Positions 23,744-34,239 are shown, counted from the stretch's first letter. The stretch is 64,000 nt of DNA from an uncultured Lachnospiraceae bacterium (GCA_947173495.1 CAMWFQ010000010.1:1-64000); one strand, 5' to 3'. Made by a program: numbers and translations. The notes: generated by a model not told the origin, from the letters alone.

Positions 23744-25876
23744 TCATGCCCTGACCGTTTTCAGCCGTCTCCCCATCCGGCTCAGCAATTCATTGGTAAT
23801 GCTCTCTGCGCCTGCAGCGGCCTCCGGCGCGGAAATCTCTTCCTCTCCATCCCTGCCAATCAGCGTCGCAGTCATTCCCGTTCTGACACCGGGAATATCC
23901 GTCACATCCACAGCCATCTGGTCCATGCAGATCCTGCCCGCCACCGGCGCTTTATATCCTTTGATCAGCACATAGCTTTTTCCGCAGGAGAGACTTCCCG
24001 GGAATCCATCCGCGTAGCCCACCGGCAGAATTGCAATGATACTGTCTCTAGCAGCTGTAAACGCTCTGCCATAACCGACACTTTCTCCTTTTCGGATCCT
24101 TCTGATCAGAACCACCCTTGCCCTGAGAGAAAAGACAGGTCTCAAATCCAGCTGCAGTTTCGTCTGGTCATAAGATCTGCTCAGCACACCATAGAGTGCG
24201 ATGCCCGCCCGCACATAATCACATTTCAGCTCCGGATAATTCAACAATCCATAGCTGCTCTGAATATGCACTGCCGGAAGTGTTATGCCCCTGTCTTTCA
24301 GAGTATCCAGCAGAGTATAAAATCGTTCGATCTGCATATGGGTAAAGGATACGTCTTTTTCCTCCAGGCTGTCGGCAACGCACAGATGCGTATAAATACC
24401 GTACACTCTGAGACAGCGCATGGAAAAGACGCGGGCGATTTTCTCAGGCTCCGCCCTGTCAAATCCCAGCCGGTGCATACCCGTATCTATTTTTATATGG
24501 ACTTTAACCCTGTGCCTCTGTCTGTTTAGCAGCAGCGCATACTCATAGTCAATCAGTGTCTGCATCAGATCATATCTGCACAGCTCCTTTGCCCTCTCGG
24601 GATCTGTATATCCCAGAATCAGGATCTCGCCGGAAATCCCATACCGTCGCAGCATGATTCCCTCATCAATGGTTGCCACTGCAAACGCACGGACCCCTGA
24701 CCGGTTCATATGCACCGCCATCTCATACATGCCGTGTCCATACGCTTCCGCCTTCACCACCGCCATCAACCGGCATTCCGGCGGCATTGCATGCTCCAGT
24801 ACTTTGATATTATGCTCCAGGCTGTCTAAATCGGCCTGGATATAGGCTCTGCCGGTATCTGTCGTCCGGTGCCTGCGGCCGCCTCTCCGCTTCCACAGTT
24901 CCGCCCATACCGCACCAAATATCAGGGATGTCAGGCAAACCGACAGGTAGTGGATGATACTGTTTTCCACCAGCAGATATTCCAGATGGAACAGTTTTGC
25001 GGCCAGACGTATCACAATGATCATCATCGGATGCACGATATAGACCGCCAGAGATACGCTCCGCGCCCATACAAGGCGTTTTCCTTCTAAATGCAGAATC
25101 ACAGAAAACAGAAAATACATACAGAGCGGCAGAAATACATACATGCTGTCATGGCGCTGGAACCTAAAATGATGCAGAAGCAGCCCCTCTCCCAGCATCA
25201 GCGCAAGACTGACGCAAAGACCAAAGCTGCTTTTTCTCAGGGAGATTCCGGCGTGTTTCTCCGCCAGAAAGCCGCCCAGGACAAAAAAGACAGGGGCAAA
25301 GAAAATACCATTTCTTGTATGATCAAAGATCTGAAACAACAGCTCGTACAGATTATTCAGTCCGGAAATCTTTTCTGTAATCCCGTAGTTGCTGTCGCCA
25401 AAGAGCCCGGCCAGATACAAAAGAGACGCTGTGATAAGGGCACCTGCCCAACCCTGCCTTTTCACCAGATACCAGGCAATCGCCGCTCCCATAATAGATG
25501 CCGGAAGATACCACAGGTGATAGAGGGTACCGTCAAATACAAGATCCCTGATTATATTCGGCAAAAGCGGTTCCATTTGGAAATAGCCGTTATAGAGATT
25601 GACCGGCAGATAGAATAATATGGCCGCGCCATAGATCACAGCCGTTTTTTTCCAAAAATCTTTCAGTCGCTTTGTATCCCGGCTGTAACGGGAGATCAGG
25701 AAAAAACCGGATGTCATAAAAAAGAACGGAACCGCTGTGCGGGCTATGATCCGTGTCAGTATAAAATCCCCCGTTTCACTGAAGGAAGCAAGCGGCGATG
25801 TATGAATGGCAATAATCAGCAGGGCCGCAATCATCCTGAAGGCGTCGATTCCCGTATAGCTCTTACTTTTTTCCAT
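23744..25876 (-). CDS. vanT: VanT-type membrane serine/alanine racemase
   Basis: A 710-residue two-domain protein. Residues 1-~330 are an acyltransferase-3-like membrane domain with about ten helices (IDAFRMIAALLIIAIHTSPL, VPFFFMTSGFFLISRYSRD). From ~345 on a PLP-dependent alanine-racemase domain follows: the PLP lysine is in AVVKAEAYGHG, with KIDTGMHRLGF, and the catalytic tyrosine region is GYGRAFTAA. VanT of D-Ala-D-Ser vancomycin resistance takes up L-Ser and makes D-Ser. Its start overlaps the ligase stop by 14 bp with GGAGGAATG upstream, so the two are co-translated. Length and architecture are normal. Confidence 0.92.
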   Translation of the reverse strand: MEKSKSYTGIDAFRMIAALLIIAIHTSPLASFSETGDFILTRIIARTAVPFFFMTSGFFLISRYSRDTKRLKDFWKKTAVIYGAAILFYLPVNLYNGYFQMEPLLPNIIRDLVFDGTLYHLWYLPASIMGAAIAWYLVKRQGWAGALITASLLYLAGLFGDSNYGITEKISGLNNLYELLFQIFDHTRNGIFFAPVFFVLGGFLAEKHAGISLRKSSFGLCVSLALMLGEGLLLHHFRFQRHDSMYVFLPLCMYFLFSVILHLEGKRLVWARSVSLAVYIVHPMMIIVIRLAAKLFHLEYLLVENSIIHYLSVCLTSLIFGAVWAELWKRRGGRRHRTTDTGRAYIQADLDSLEHNIKVLEHAMPPECRLMAVVKAEAYGHGMYEMAVHMNRSGVRAFAVATIDEGIMLRRYGISGEILILGYTDPERAKELCRYDLMQTLIDYEYALLLNRQRHRVKVHIKIDTGMHRLGFDRAEPEKIARVFSMRCLRVYGIYTHLCVADSLEEKDVSFTHMQIERFYTLLDTLKDRGITLPAVHIQSSYGLLNYPELKCDYVRAGIALYGVLSRSYDQTKLQLDLRPVFSLRARVVLIRRIRKGESVGYGRAFTAARDSIIAILPVGYADGFPGSLSCGKSYVLIKGYKAPVAGRICMDQMAVDVTDIPGVRTGMTATLIGRDGEEEISAPEAAAGAESITNELLSRMGRRLKTVRA

Positions 25877-26933
25877 TACATTCCTCCGTTCTGTACAGAT
25901 CCGTCAGCTGACGCAGCATCTGCGTAAATGACAGGCCGGCCCCTTTCATCATATTGGGATAGCGGCTGTGAGAGGTAAATCCCGGTATCGTATTCACCTC
26001 ATTAAACACGATCTCTTTTGAAGGTGTAAAAAACAGATCCACTCTGGCAAATCCGGAACAGCCAAGGGTCCTGTAAATGGTAACCGCCGCTTCCTGTATC
26101 CGCTTTTCATCCTCGGCGGAAATCCGTGCCGGCATATGGATTTTCGAGGTCTGCAACGTATATTTTTCTGTATAGTCGAAGAAGCCTTCTGACAATTCAA
26201 TCTCATCGACTCTTCCTACCGTCAGGATCTCATCTCCGAGTATGGCGCATCCCACCTCAAATCCCTCCACCGCCTCCTCCACGATCACCTCCGAATCATG
26301 TTCAAAGGCCCGGTCGATTGCTGCATCCAGCTCTTCTTTTTGCGTTACTCTGGTGATTCCAAAGGAAGAGCCTGCACGGACAGGCTTTACAAAAAGCGGA
26401 CAGGAGAGCTTTTCTTCCGCCTCTCTTCTGCCTTCTTTTCTTCCGGAGCTTCTGAAGGTTATCGATCTGGGGACGGCTATTCCGGCAAGACTCACAAGTT
26501 TATGAGCCCTGTCTTTGTCCATACAGAGTGCTGACGACAGGCAGTTACATCCCACAACCGGAATCCCTGCCAGCTCAAACAGTCCCTGTATTGTGCCGTC
26601 CTCGCCGTTTTTGCCGTGTAGTACAGGGAATACCAGATCCATCTCAATCACATGGTACCGATCCCCGGTAAGCTCCAGGAATCCTTTCACCACCGGACTT
26701 GGAGAAACAGCCAGCGGATACAGATGCGGCCTGTCCGCTGACCATGTATCCTTTGAGATCCTGCTGATTTCACCTGTGTAGTGATACCATTCTCCTTTCC
26801 TGGTAATCCCCACCGGAAATACCTCAAATTGATCCTGATCGATATTTTCCAGAACAGAGGACGCCGATTGTAATGACACCTCATACTCTGTGGAGTTCCC
26901 CCCAAAAATAACTGCAAGCTTTGTTTTCTGCAT
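25863..26933 (-). CDS. vanG: D-alanine-D-serine ligase, VanG type
   Basis: A 356-residue ATP-grasp ligase. The N-terminal VIFGGNSTEYEVSLQSA loop, glycine loop SSFGITRV and omega loop FFDYTEKYTLQTSKIHMPA are visible. The EKYTL loop and IHMPARI wording are characteristic of D-Ala-D-Ser ligases (VanC/E/G) and not of D-Lac ligases. The C-terminal metal and substrate residues lie in EIVFNEVNTIPGFTSHSRYP. ATG 26933 has GGAGGATAAA before it; the earlier in-frame starts at 26945 and 26969 lack this. It makes D-Ala-D-Ser for vancomycin-resistant peptidoglycan precursors. No vanXY lies between it and vanT. Confidence 0.9.
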   Translation of the reverse strand: MQKTKLAVIFGGNSTEYEVSLQSASSVLENIDQDQFEVFPVGITRKGEWYHYTGEISRISKDTWSADRPHLYPLAVSPSPVVKGFLELTGDRYHVIEMDLVFPVLHGKNGEDGTIQGLFELAGIPVVGCNCLSSALCMDKDRAHKLVSLAGIAVPRSITFRSSGRKEGRREAEEKLSCPLFVKPVRAGSSFGITRVTQKEELDAAIDRAFEHDSEVIVEEAVEGFEVGCAILGDEILTVGRVDEIELSEGFFDYTEKYTLQTSKIHMPARISAEDEKRIQEAAVTIYRTLGCSGFARVDLFFTPSKEIVFNEVNTIPGFTSHSRYPNMMKGAGLSFTQMLRQLTDLYRTEECNGKK

Positions 26934-26969
26934 TTTATCCTCCATTATTCCGAAGCGTTTACGCGACAA

Positions 26970-27100
26970 GGGGCTTATCAGGCTGCATAAGCATCAAATT
27001 TCCTTATGCGGGCCTGCGCAATCGAGTAGGGGAACGCTTTTCTCCACTACTCGCGCGCGGGGTGTGTGCTGCGTAGCAGCAATTTTCCATACACACCCCT
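26970..27100. repeat. Structured intergenic repeat, family A (three hairpin modules)
   Basis: Three modules lie side by side: CAGGCTGCATAAGCATCAAA ... TTATGCGGGCCTGCGC (about 26980-27010), CGAGTAGGGG ... CACTACTCGCGCGCG (about 27015-27057) and GGGGTGTGT-GCTGC-GTA-GCAGC-AATTTTCCAT-ACACACCCC (27058-27099). The last folds as an outer 9-bp stem with an inner 5-bp hairpin and a one-sided A+T bulge. Similar modules occur at 30855, 47827 and 50515. Confidence 0.6.
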
Positions 27101-27110
27101 GCGCATAAAA

Positions 27111-27162
27111 AACAGCACGTTCATCACGGTACTGTAATCGTACCAGTAACAAACATGCTGTT
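27111..27162 (-). terminator. Strong terminator between vanS and vanG
   Basis: On the minus strand ACAGCATGTTTGTTACTGGT pairs with ACCGTGATGAACGTGCTGT as a ~20-bp stem with a small loop, followed by TTTTTTA. It lies after vanS in the reading direction, so vanG and vanT need their own promoter, antitermination or readthrough. Confidence 0.75.
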
Positions 27163-27231
27163 TCTTTGTTTCTTCTTAATACATCCTGCGGTTTTTCCGT
27201 GTAATTTATTATGATTTTACTAAGGACTCCG

Positions 27232-28365
27232 TCAGGAATCGGGAATCGTCACTTCGAACTTTATCCTCTCATCCTCGCTTTCCGCCGTTATGGACCCGCC
27301 GTGAAGCTCCACAATCTCCTTCGCAATGGCAAGCCCCAGTCCTGCACCGCCGCTTTTGGAGCTCCGGGCACTGTCCAGCCGGTAAAACTGCTCAAAAATG
27401 CGCGCAAGCTTTTCGGCGGGAATGGGATTGCCGCAGTTCACAAAACGGATCTTTACCTCCCTTTCCTCCCGAACTGCCAGGATGTGAACCGTACTGTTTT
27501 CAAAACTGTAATTTACTGCATTCCGTAACAGATTATCGAAGACACGCTGCATTTTATCCACATCGCATCTGACCATAATATCCGGATCTGCTTCCAGATC
27601 GCACTGTAAGTTTTTTTCTGCAAGCATGGGCCGGAACTCGAAGATAAGCTGCTCCAGAAAACGGGTCAGGTTTACGCTGCTGTATGCAAGGGTAATATGA
27701 GAGAGGTTAAATCGTGTGATTTCAAAAAATTCATTGATCAGGTCTTCCAGATGCTCTGCTTTTTCCAGCGAAATCGACAGGTATTTCTCCCTTAATTCCT
27801 CTGATATCCGGTTCTCATCCCGCAGAAGAGTCTGATATCCGATCACAGAAGTGAGAGGCGTTTTCAAATCATGGGCAAGATACACCACAAGATCGTTTTT
27901 ACGCCGTTCGGCCGCCTCCGTTTCCTGCTTACGTTTCTCCAGTGTACGGCGGATAAAGCGAATCTTCTTTTCTACTGCTGCCAGTTCGGGGGAAAGGCTG
28001 ATCTCCTCTGTGTTTTCCTCCACAAGAGAATCGATTCCCCTGTTGATCTCGTTAAAGTACCCGGTGAAACTGTTTAAGTACAGACGCAGTATAACCAGAA
28101 ACACAGCCAGTATGGCCAGCATGAAAATCAGCGTCATATTATTTCTGAAGACCCGCTGATACACCGCCAACGCCCTGTCATAGTCTCCGTAAACAAATCG
28201 TTCCAAAAAGCCCACCATTGTATTGGCAAATCGTCCGAAAAACAAATTACTGTAAATCACATATATGATCATAATAGCGGCAATCATCATGCCTACTGTT
28301 TTGACAAATATTTTTGTCCGCAGCCGGCGATACTCACTGCCGATTCTTTCTTTTCTCTTATTCAA
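27232..28365 (-). CDS. vanS: VanS-type sensor histidine kinase
   Basis: A 377-residue kinase with two N-terminal membrane helices (VKTVGMMIAAIMIIYVIYSN near residue 18; MTLIFMLAILAVFLVILRLY near 95) around a ~45-residue outer loop, a HAMP-like linker, H box VVYLAHDLKTPLTSVIGYQT, N box DNLLRNAVNYSFE and G box GAGLGLAIAKEIVE. It should phosphorylate or dephosphorylate the adjacent VanR in response to glycopeptide or wall stress. It overlaps vanR by 8 bp. Confidence 0.85.
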   Translation of the reverse strand: MNKRKERIGSEYRRLRTKIFVKTVGMMIAAIMIIYVIYSNLFFGRFANTMVGFLERFVYGDYDRALAVYQRVFRNNMTLIFMLAILAVFLVILRLYLNSFTGYFNEINRGIDSLVEENTEEISLSPELAAVEKKIRFIRRTLEKRKQETEAAERRKNDLVVYLAHDLKTPLTSVIGYQTLLRDENRISEELREKYLSISLEKAEHLEDLINEFFEITRFNLSHITLAYSSVNLTRFLEQLIFEFRPMLAEKNLQCDLEADPDIMVRCDVDKMQRVFDNLLRNAVNYSFENSTVHILAVREEREVKIRFVNCGNPIPAEKLARIFEQFYRLDSARSSKSGGAGLGLAIAKEIVELHGGSITAESEDERIKFEVTIPDS

Positions 28366-29059
28366 TCGTATATCCCACTCCCCACACCGTTTTGATAAAC
28401 TTCGGCTTCCTGTCCGGCTCCTTCAGCTTTTCCCTGATTCTTCCGATATGAGCCATGACCGTATTGTTGTTATCCAGAAATTTTTCGCCCCAGATCTTTT
28501 CAAACAGCTCCTCAGAAGAGATCACTCTTCCTCTGTTCTCGCACAGATACCACAGGATCGAAAATTCAATCGGAGTCAGCGCGACTTCCTTTCCATAGAG
28601 GATACATTTGTGCGTATCTCTGTTAATGACAAGCCCTCTGATATCATATTCCGCTGCCAGAGCATCTTTTTCCCGCACCGGAGCTGCATTATTATAGCGA
28701 ACATAGCGGCGCAGCTGCGTCCTCACTCTTGCCGCCACCTCTAACGGGTTGAATGGCTTGGTGATATAATCATCCGCTCCAATGGTCAGCCCCAGAATCT
28801 TATCGGTATCCTCCCCCTTCGCGGTCAGCATAATAACAGGATAAAAATGCTGTTCCCTGATCTTCTGACAGATATGAAAGCCATCCACATCCGGAAGCAT
28901 CAAATCCAGAATCGCCAGATCGATCTCTTCTGACTCGATGCATCTGAGGGCATCTGTGCCGTTATAACATTTATATACCGTGTAGCCATCATTTTTCAGG
29001 TACACCTCTATCAGATCCGCTATTTCTTTTTCATCATCCACGATCAAAACTTTTTCCAC
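28358..29059 (-). CDS. vanR: VanR-type response regulator
   Basis: A 233-residue OmpR-type regulator. The receiver shows KVLIVDDEKEIADLIEVYLK, phosphorylated aspartate in LAILDLMLPDVDG, MLTAKGED and ADDYITKPFNPLE; the C-terminal winged helix ends KFIKTVWGVGYTIE. Wording throughout is close to VanR of Van clusters (LTIGADDYITKPF, LCENRGRVISSEELF). It starts 24 bp after ptsI, so it may be transcribed from the ptsI promoter, and overlaps vanS. Expected to activate vanGT. Confidence 0.88.
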   Translation of the reverse strand: MEKVLIVDDEKEIADLIEVYLKNDGYTVYKCYNGTDALRCIESEEIDLAILDLMLPDVDGFHICQKIREQHFYPVIMLTAKGEDTDKILGLTIGADDYITKPFNPLEVAARVRTQLRRYVRYNNAAPVREKDALAAEYDIRGLVINRDTHKCILYGKEVALTPIEFSILWYLCENRGRVISSEELFEKIWGEKFLDNNNTVMAHIGRIREKLKEPDRKPKFIKTVWGVGYTIE

Positions 29060-29083
29060 TGATCCTGCCTTCTTTCTGCTTTA

Positions 29084-30739
29084 TCATGAAATTTCTCTGA
29101 TCCGTTTTCGCAGAGGAAGAATCAGAGACGGAGACACTGAAAGTTCATCGATCCCCATTTTCAGGAATTCCTCTGTAAGCGCCGTATCCGCTGCCATCTC
29201 CCCGCAGATACCGACCCTTTTCCCACAGCGGTGTGCATTTTCCGTCACCATTTTTATCATGCGCAGGACAGCCTTATGACCGGGATCATAAAAGTCCGCC
29301 AGATTTCCGTTCCGCCGGTCAAGAGCCAGCGTATACTGGGTCAGATCGTTGGTTCCCACACTGAAAAAATCCGCCTTTCTGGCCAGCTCGTCGCTGACCA
29401 TAACCGCTGCCGGCGTTTCAATCATAATTCCCTGTTCCGGAACTGTATATGCAGCCTGCTCCTTTCTCAGTTCCTCCTTCACCTCTTCCAGAATCTGATA
29501 GATCCGCATCACTTCCGCCGTAGCCGTAATCATCGGATACAAAATCGAAAGATTCCCATAGACAGATGCGCGCAGGAGGGCCCGGAGCTGGGTTTTGAAA
29601 AGGTCAGGGCGCCTGAAACAGATGCGGATGCCCCGGCAGCCAAGGGCCGGATTCTCTTCTCTGACAGTACCAAGATAATCCGCCCCTTTATCCGCCCCCA
29701 TATCCAGCGTCCGGATGATCACTCTCTTGTCCCCCATCTTCTCAAGTACGGTTCTGTACGCCAGAAACTGTTCCTCTTCTGCAGGGGGCGTCTCTCTTCC
29801 CAGATATAAAAATTCACTGCGCATAAGCCCTATCCCGCCTGCATCATTCTCCAGAGCCTGCTCCACTTCCCCGCCTCCGCCGATATTCGCATATACCTCT
29901 ATCTTCCGTCCGCTCAGCGTTCTGTTTTCCCTGCCTTTCATCTCCATCAGAAGTGCGGCCTTTTCTTTTTCTTCCCGTATCCTTTGTTCCGCCTTCCCGA
30001 TGAGGACTTCATCCGGCTCAAAAATCACCTCGCCGTTTATCCCGTCCACAATCGCTTTCATGCCTGTCCGGAGTTTTGACAAATCCATCGGTACTGCCAC
30101 CAGCGCCGGGATATTCATCATCCGCGCCAGAATCGCCGTATGGGAATTGACAAAACCGCAGACTGTGACAAATGCCAGTATCTTCTTTCTGTCCATCAGC
30201 AGTGTTTCAGCGGGCGTCAGATCCTCCGCCACGATGACAGACGGCTCTGTGAGCACAAAGCCTTTTTCCTCTCTTTCATCCAGGCATCGGAGCAGCCTCT
30301 CTGAGATATCCTTTATATCCGCTGCCCTGGCTTCCATATAATCGTCGTCCATTCCAAGGAACATTTTTGAAAAATGCTCTCCCGCCGCCGCAACAGCGTC
30401 CTGCGCACATGTCTGCTCTGTCCGGATTCTCTCACATATCGCGTTCAGATAATTCTCATCCTCCAGTATCATCTGGTGTGCCTCAAAAATGGCCGCGCCG
30501 TTTTTTCCCACCTCCAGAGCCGCCTTTTGACACAGACTCCCAAGCTGCTCCTTGGCCGTCCTCACCGCCTGTTCCAGCTTCCGGATCTCCTCCTCCGGAT
30601 CCGTCTTTCTATCCGGTGGTGCCTTTCTGTCCTGGCAGGCGTTCTTACTCCTTTCCGGCCTCAAATCCTCTTCCCGCAGCACTGCCGCCGGGCCTGCGGC
30701 TATTCCTTTGTGCGCTGATTTTCCAACAAACCTTATCAT
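29084..30739 (-). CDS. ptsI: PTS enzyme I (phosphoenolpyruvate-protein phosphotransferase)
   Basis: A 551-residue enzyme I. The phosphorylated histidine is in NSHTAILARMMNIPALV, the signature DGINGEVIFEP follows, and the C-terminal PEP-binding barrel has GIGLMRSEFLYLGR, RTLDMGADK, PMITATAEV, IETPAAV and FFSVGTNDLTQYTLALDR. It takes phosphate from PEP and passes it to HPr. The N-terminal swivelling domain carries an unusual ~25-residue charged insertion (RPERSKNACQDRK...). No ptsH lies beside it; the next gene is vanR. It may be a second enzyme I with a special role. Confidence 0.9.
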   Translation of the reverse strand: MIRFVGKSAHKGIAAGPAAVLREEDLRPERSKNACQDRKAPPDRKTDPEEEIRKLEQAVRTAKEQLGSLCQKAALEVGKNGAAIFEAHQMILEDENYLNAICERIRTEQTCAQDAVAAAGEHFSKMFLGMDDDYMEARAADIKDISERLLRCLDEREEKGFVLTEPSVIVAEDLTPAETLLMDRKKILAFVTVCGFVNSHTAILARMMNIPALVAVPMDLSKLRTGMKAIVDGINGEVIFEPDEVLIGKAEQRIREEKEKAALLMEMKGRENRTLSGRKIEVYANIGGGGEVEQALENDAGGIGLMRSEFLYLGRETPPAEEEQFLAYRTVLEKMGDKRVIIRTLDMGADKGADYLGTVREENPALGCRGIRICFRRPDLFKTQLRALLRASVYGNLSILYPMITATAEVMRIYQILEEVKEELRKEQAAYTVPEQGIMIETPAAVMVSDELARKADFFSVGTNDLTQYTLALDRRNGNLADFYDPGHKAVLRMIKMVTENAHRCGKRVGICGEMAADTALTEEFLKMGIDELSVSPSLILPLRKRIREIS

Positions 30740-30789
30740 GCTCTTTCCTTCTACTTAAAATACGGTTTTTCCTGTCCTGTTTTTCATAT

Positions 30790-30818
30790 ACCATATCACA
30801 AAAAAAGTGATTTATCAA
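30790..30818 (-). promoter_or_regulatory. Promoter of ptsI with an operator in its spacer
   Basis: Minus strand: TTGATA (30818-30813), 17-bp spacer, TATGGT (30795-30790). The spacer holds a dyad ATCAC-N7-GTGAT (30795-30811) exactly where a repressor would block polymerase. This promoter could serve ptsI-vanR-vanS together. Confidence 0.6.
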
Positions 30819-30854
30819 ACATCTTAATTTCTGTCTGACAGATCACCTTTTAAT

Positions 30855-30897
30855 ATATCGAATCGAGCAGGGAAAATTTTCTCCCTGCCCGCGCGCT
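30855..30897. repeat. Family A repeat module
   Basis: ATCGAGCAGGGAAAATTTTC then TCCCTGCCCGCGCGC forms a GCAGGGA / TCCCTGC hairpin. It matches the modules at about 27013 and 47827. Confidence 0.55.
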
Positions 30898-30921
30898 TTT
30901 TAAAATCTGATTTCTCCGGCC

Positions 30922-32460
<1,539 letters not shown>

Positions 32461-32595
32461 TTAATATCTTTATTATAATCTCCGTCTTCCATTTTTCCAG
32501 TTCCTTTTCTCCGATATGATTGACTTTTCTTCCGGTCATCTTTCCCGCCTCTCCTTTGTCTTATTCGCAGCACCGGATCATCACGAGTCTTCCCC

Positions 32596-32624
32596 TTGTA
32601 CTTTCTTCTCTGAAATGATAAAAT
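32596..32624 (+). promoter_or_regulatory. Promoter of the AraC regulator gene
   Basis: TTGTAC at 32596-32601 and TAAAAT at 32619-32624, 17-bp spacing, followed by AAAGGAG and the ATG at 32643. Confidence 0.65.
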
Positions 32625-32642
32625 TTAACAAAGGAGTCGTTT

Positions 32643-33440
32643 ATGTATCAGCTGAATTTCTGTGAATACAACCGTTCCAATCAGGATTATGACAGAATTT
32701 TCCGCCCTTCCGGGAGCGGAGATTATCTTTTTTTGCTGCTGAAAACACCTATGAAGGTTTACCTGGAGGAGGGCCTTGTTATCACCCGCGAAAATGCCTG
32801 TATCCTCTATACGCCGGGCACGGCGCAGAATTATCAGGCTGTGCGCCGTTTCTGTAACAGCTATATTCACTTTTCTTCCGATGAAAATCCGGCTCTGTGC
32901 TTTTCTCTTCCGGAAAACCGCGTTTTTTATCCGGGAAATGCTGCCGTGATTGATTCTTACATTTCACAGCTTCAGCAGGAGTATTTCTCCCGCTTTCTCT
33001 TTCGTGAGGACTCGATCCATTCTCTGATGCGTCTGATGTTTCTTTCCATTGCCCGCGGGCTTCTTCAGGAGGCTTCTGATGAGAGGGAGGAAGGAAGCTT
33101 TTATTCTGCCTTTCAGAAACTGCGCCTGAAAATGCTCACCGACTGTCATGAAGACTGGGATATTGAACGCCTCTGCAGGTGCGTCAATCTGGAAAAAAGC
33201 CAGTTTTATGTTTATTACAAAGATTTCTTTTCTTCCACTCCCAAATCCGACCTGCTCCATGCCCGTCTGGAAAAAGCAAAAAACCTGCTGAGCAACGAGG
33301 CTCTGCAGGTGAAAGAAGTTGCACATCTGTGCGGTTTTCATAATTTGACTCATTTTGTCCGGTACTTTAAAGCTTACTGCGGATGCGCGCCGGGAGAGTA
33401 CACGCGGAGAATGTATCCCCGGGAGGGTTATACCCTGTAG
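32643..33440 (+). CDS. AraC family transcriptional regulator
   Basis: A 265-residue regulator with an N-terminal cupin-type sensor (YLFLLLKTPMKVYLEEG ... CILYTPGTAQNYQAV) and two C-terminal helix-turn-helix motifs (IERLCRCVNLEKSQFYVYYK; VKEVAHLCGFHNLTHFVRYF) ending APGEYTRRMYP. It diverges from the GH51 gene with 220 bp between, so it is likely its pentose-responsive regulator. The ATG follows AAAGGAG at 6 nt. Confidence 0.88.
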   Translation: MYQLNFCEYNRSNQDYDRIFRPSGSGDYLFLLLKTPMKVYLEEGLVITRENACILYTPGTAQNYQAVRRFCNSYIHFSSDENPALCFSLPENRVFYPGNAAVIDSYISQLQQEYFSRFLFREDSIHSLMRLMFLSIARGLLQEASDEREEGSFYSAFQKLRLKMLTDCHEDWDIERLCRCVNLEKSQFYVYYKDFFSSTPKSDLLHARLEKAKNLLSNEALQVKEVAHLCGFHNLTHFVRYFKAYCGCAPGEYTRRMYPREGYTL

Positions 33441-33476
33441 GGTTATACTCTGCAGGATAATTGATTCTCCTTTTGA

Positions 33477-34235
33477 TCACTCCTCCCTCCCATTGGTTGC
33501 CAGCAGCGAACACATCTTATGCATGGTCAGTTTTTCTCCCTCTGCAGTGGTCACCCTGCCGCCCGCCTCCTCCACCAGCAGGGCGCCGGCCGCAAAATCC
33601 CATGGCGAAAGACACAACTCAAAAAACACTTCGGCTCTCCCTGCCGCCACACTGCACAGGTCCAGGGCCGCTGATCCGCTTCTTCTCACATCCAGCGCCC
33701 TCCTGAAATAATCATATGCCATCTCAAAGGAACGCTTCCCCAGTTCTTCATAGTAGGGAGCCGTACCAAACAGGACGAGCCCGTTGCTTAAAGGCTCCTC
33801 TGAAACATGAATTGATTCCCCGTTCAGATATGCCCCCTGCCCTCTGATGGCCGTAAACATTTCATTTAAATAGGGGTTGTACACCACTCCCATATACCGC
33901 TCCCCATCCAGCGTAAGACCCACAGAAATCACGCTCATGTGATAATCCTTAATAAAGTTGGTGGTGCCATCGATGGGATCCACAATAAAGGCATATCCCT
34001 TTGCTATGGATGCATGGATATCCTCCTCCTCTCCCACAAACACTGCCTCCGGCAGGATCTGAAGAAGTTCTTTTTGGAGCTTTTGCTGTATCCTTTTATC
34101 ATAAGCCGTGACAAAATTCGCGTGCCCTTCTTTCTCGTCGATACAGCTCTTGTTTCTGTCCGCGTGCAGAATAATCTCTCCGCACGCCCGCACCACATCC
34201 GCTATTCTCTTCTGTAATTCCTTTTCTTCTATCAT
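33477..34235 (-). CDS. Inositol monophosphatase family phosphatase
   Basis: A 252-residue Mg-dependent phosphatase. Metal-binding motifs are GEEEDI (near 65), DPIDGTTNF (near 83) and SPWDFAAGALLVEEAGGRV (near 205), in the order and spacing of IMPase/SuhB proteins. It hydrolyses inositol-1-phosphate or related sugar phosphates; the substrate cannot be told. ATG 34235 lies directly downstream of a family B repeat, whose end provides the GGGGGG ribosome site. The neighbours are glycosidases, but it seems a single transcription unit. Confidence 0.88.
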   Translation of the reverse strand: MIEEKELQKRIADVVRACGEIILHADRNKSCIDEKEGHANFVTAYDKRIQQKLQKELLQILPEAVFVGEEEDIHASIAKGYAFIVDPIDGTTNFIKDYHMSVISVGLTLDGERYMGVVYNPYLNEMFTAIRGQGAYLNGESIHVSEEPLSNGLVLFGTAPYYEELGKRSFEMAYDYFRRALDVRRSGSAALDLCSVAAGRAEVFFELCLSPWDFAAGALLVEEAGGRVTTAEGEKLTMHKMCSLLATNGREE

Positions 34236-34239
34236 GATT

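Noticed and set aside
23615-24529. A 304-codon plus-strand frame opposite vanT
   Set aside because: Antisense to the racemase domain, biased composition, no ribosome site.
26970-27100. Array of hairpins considered as a possible CRISPR
   Set aside because: The modules differ in sequence and spacing and lack identical direct repeats with unique spacers; no cas genes are present.
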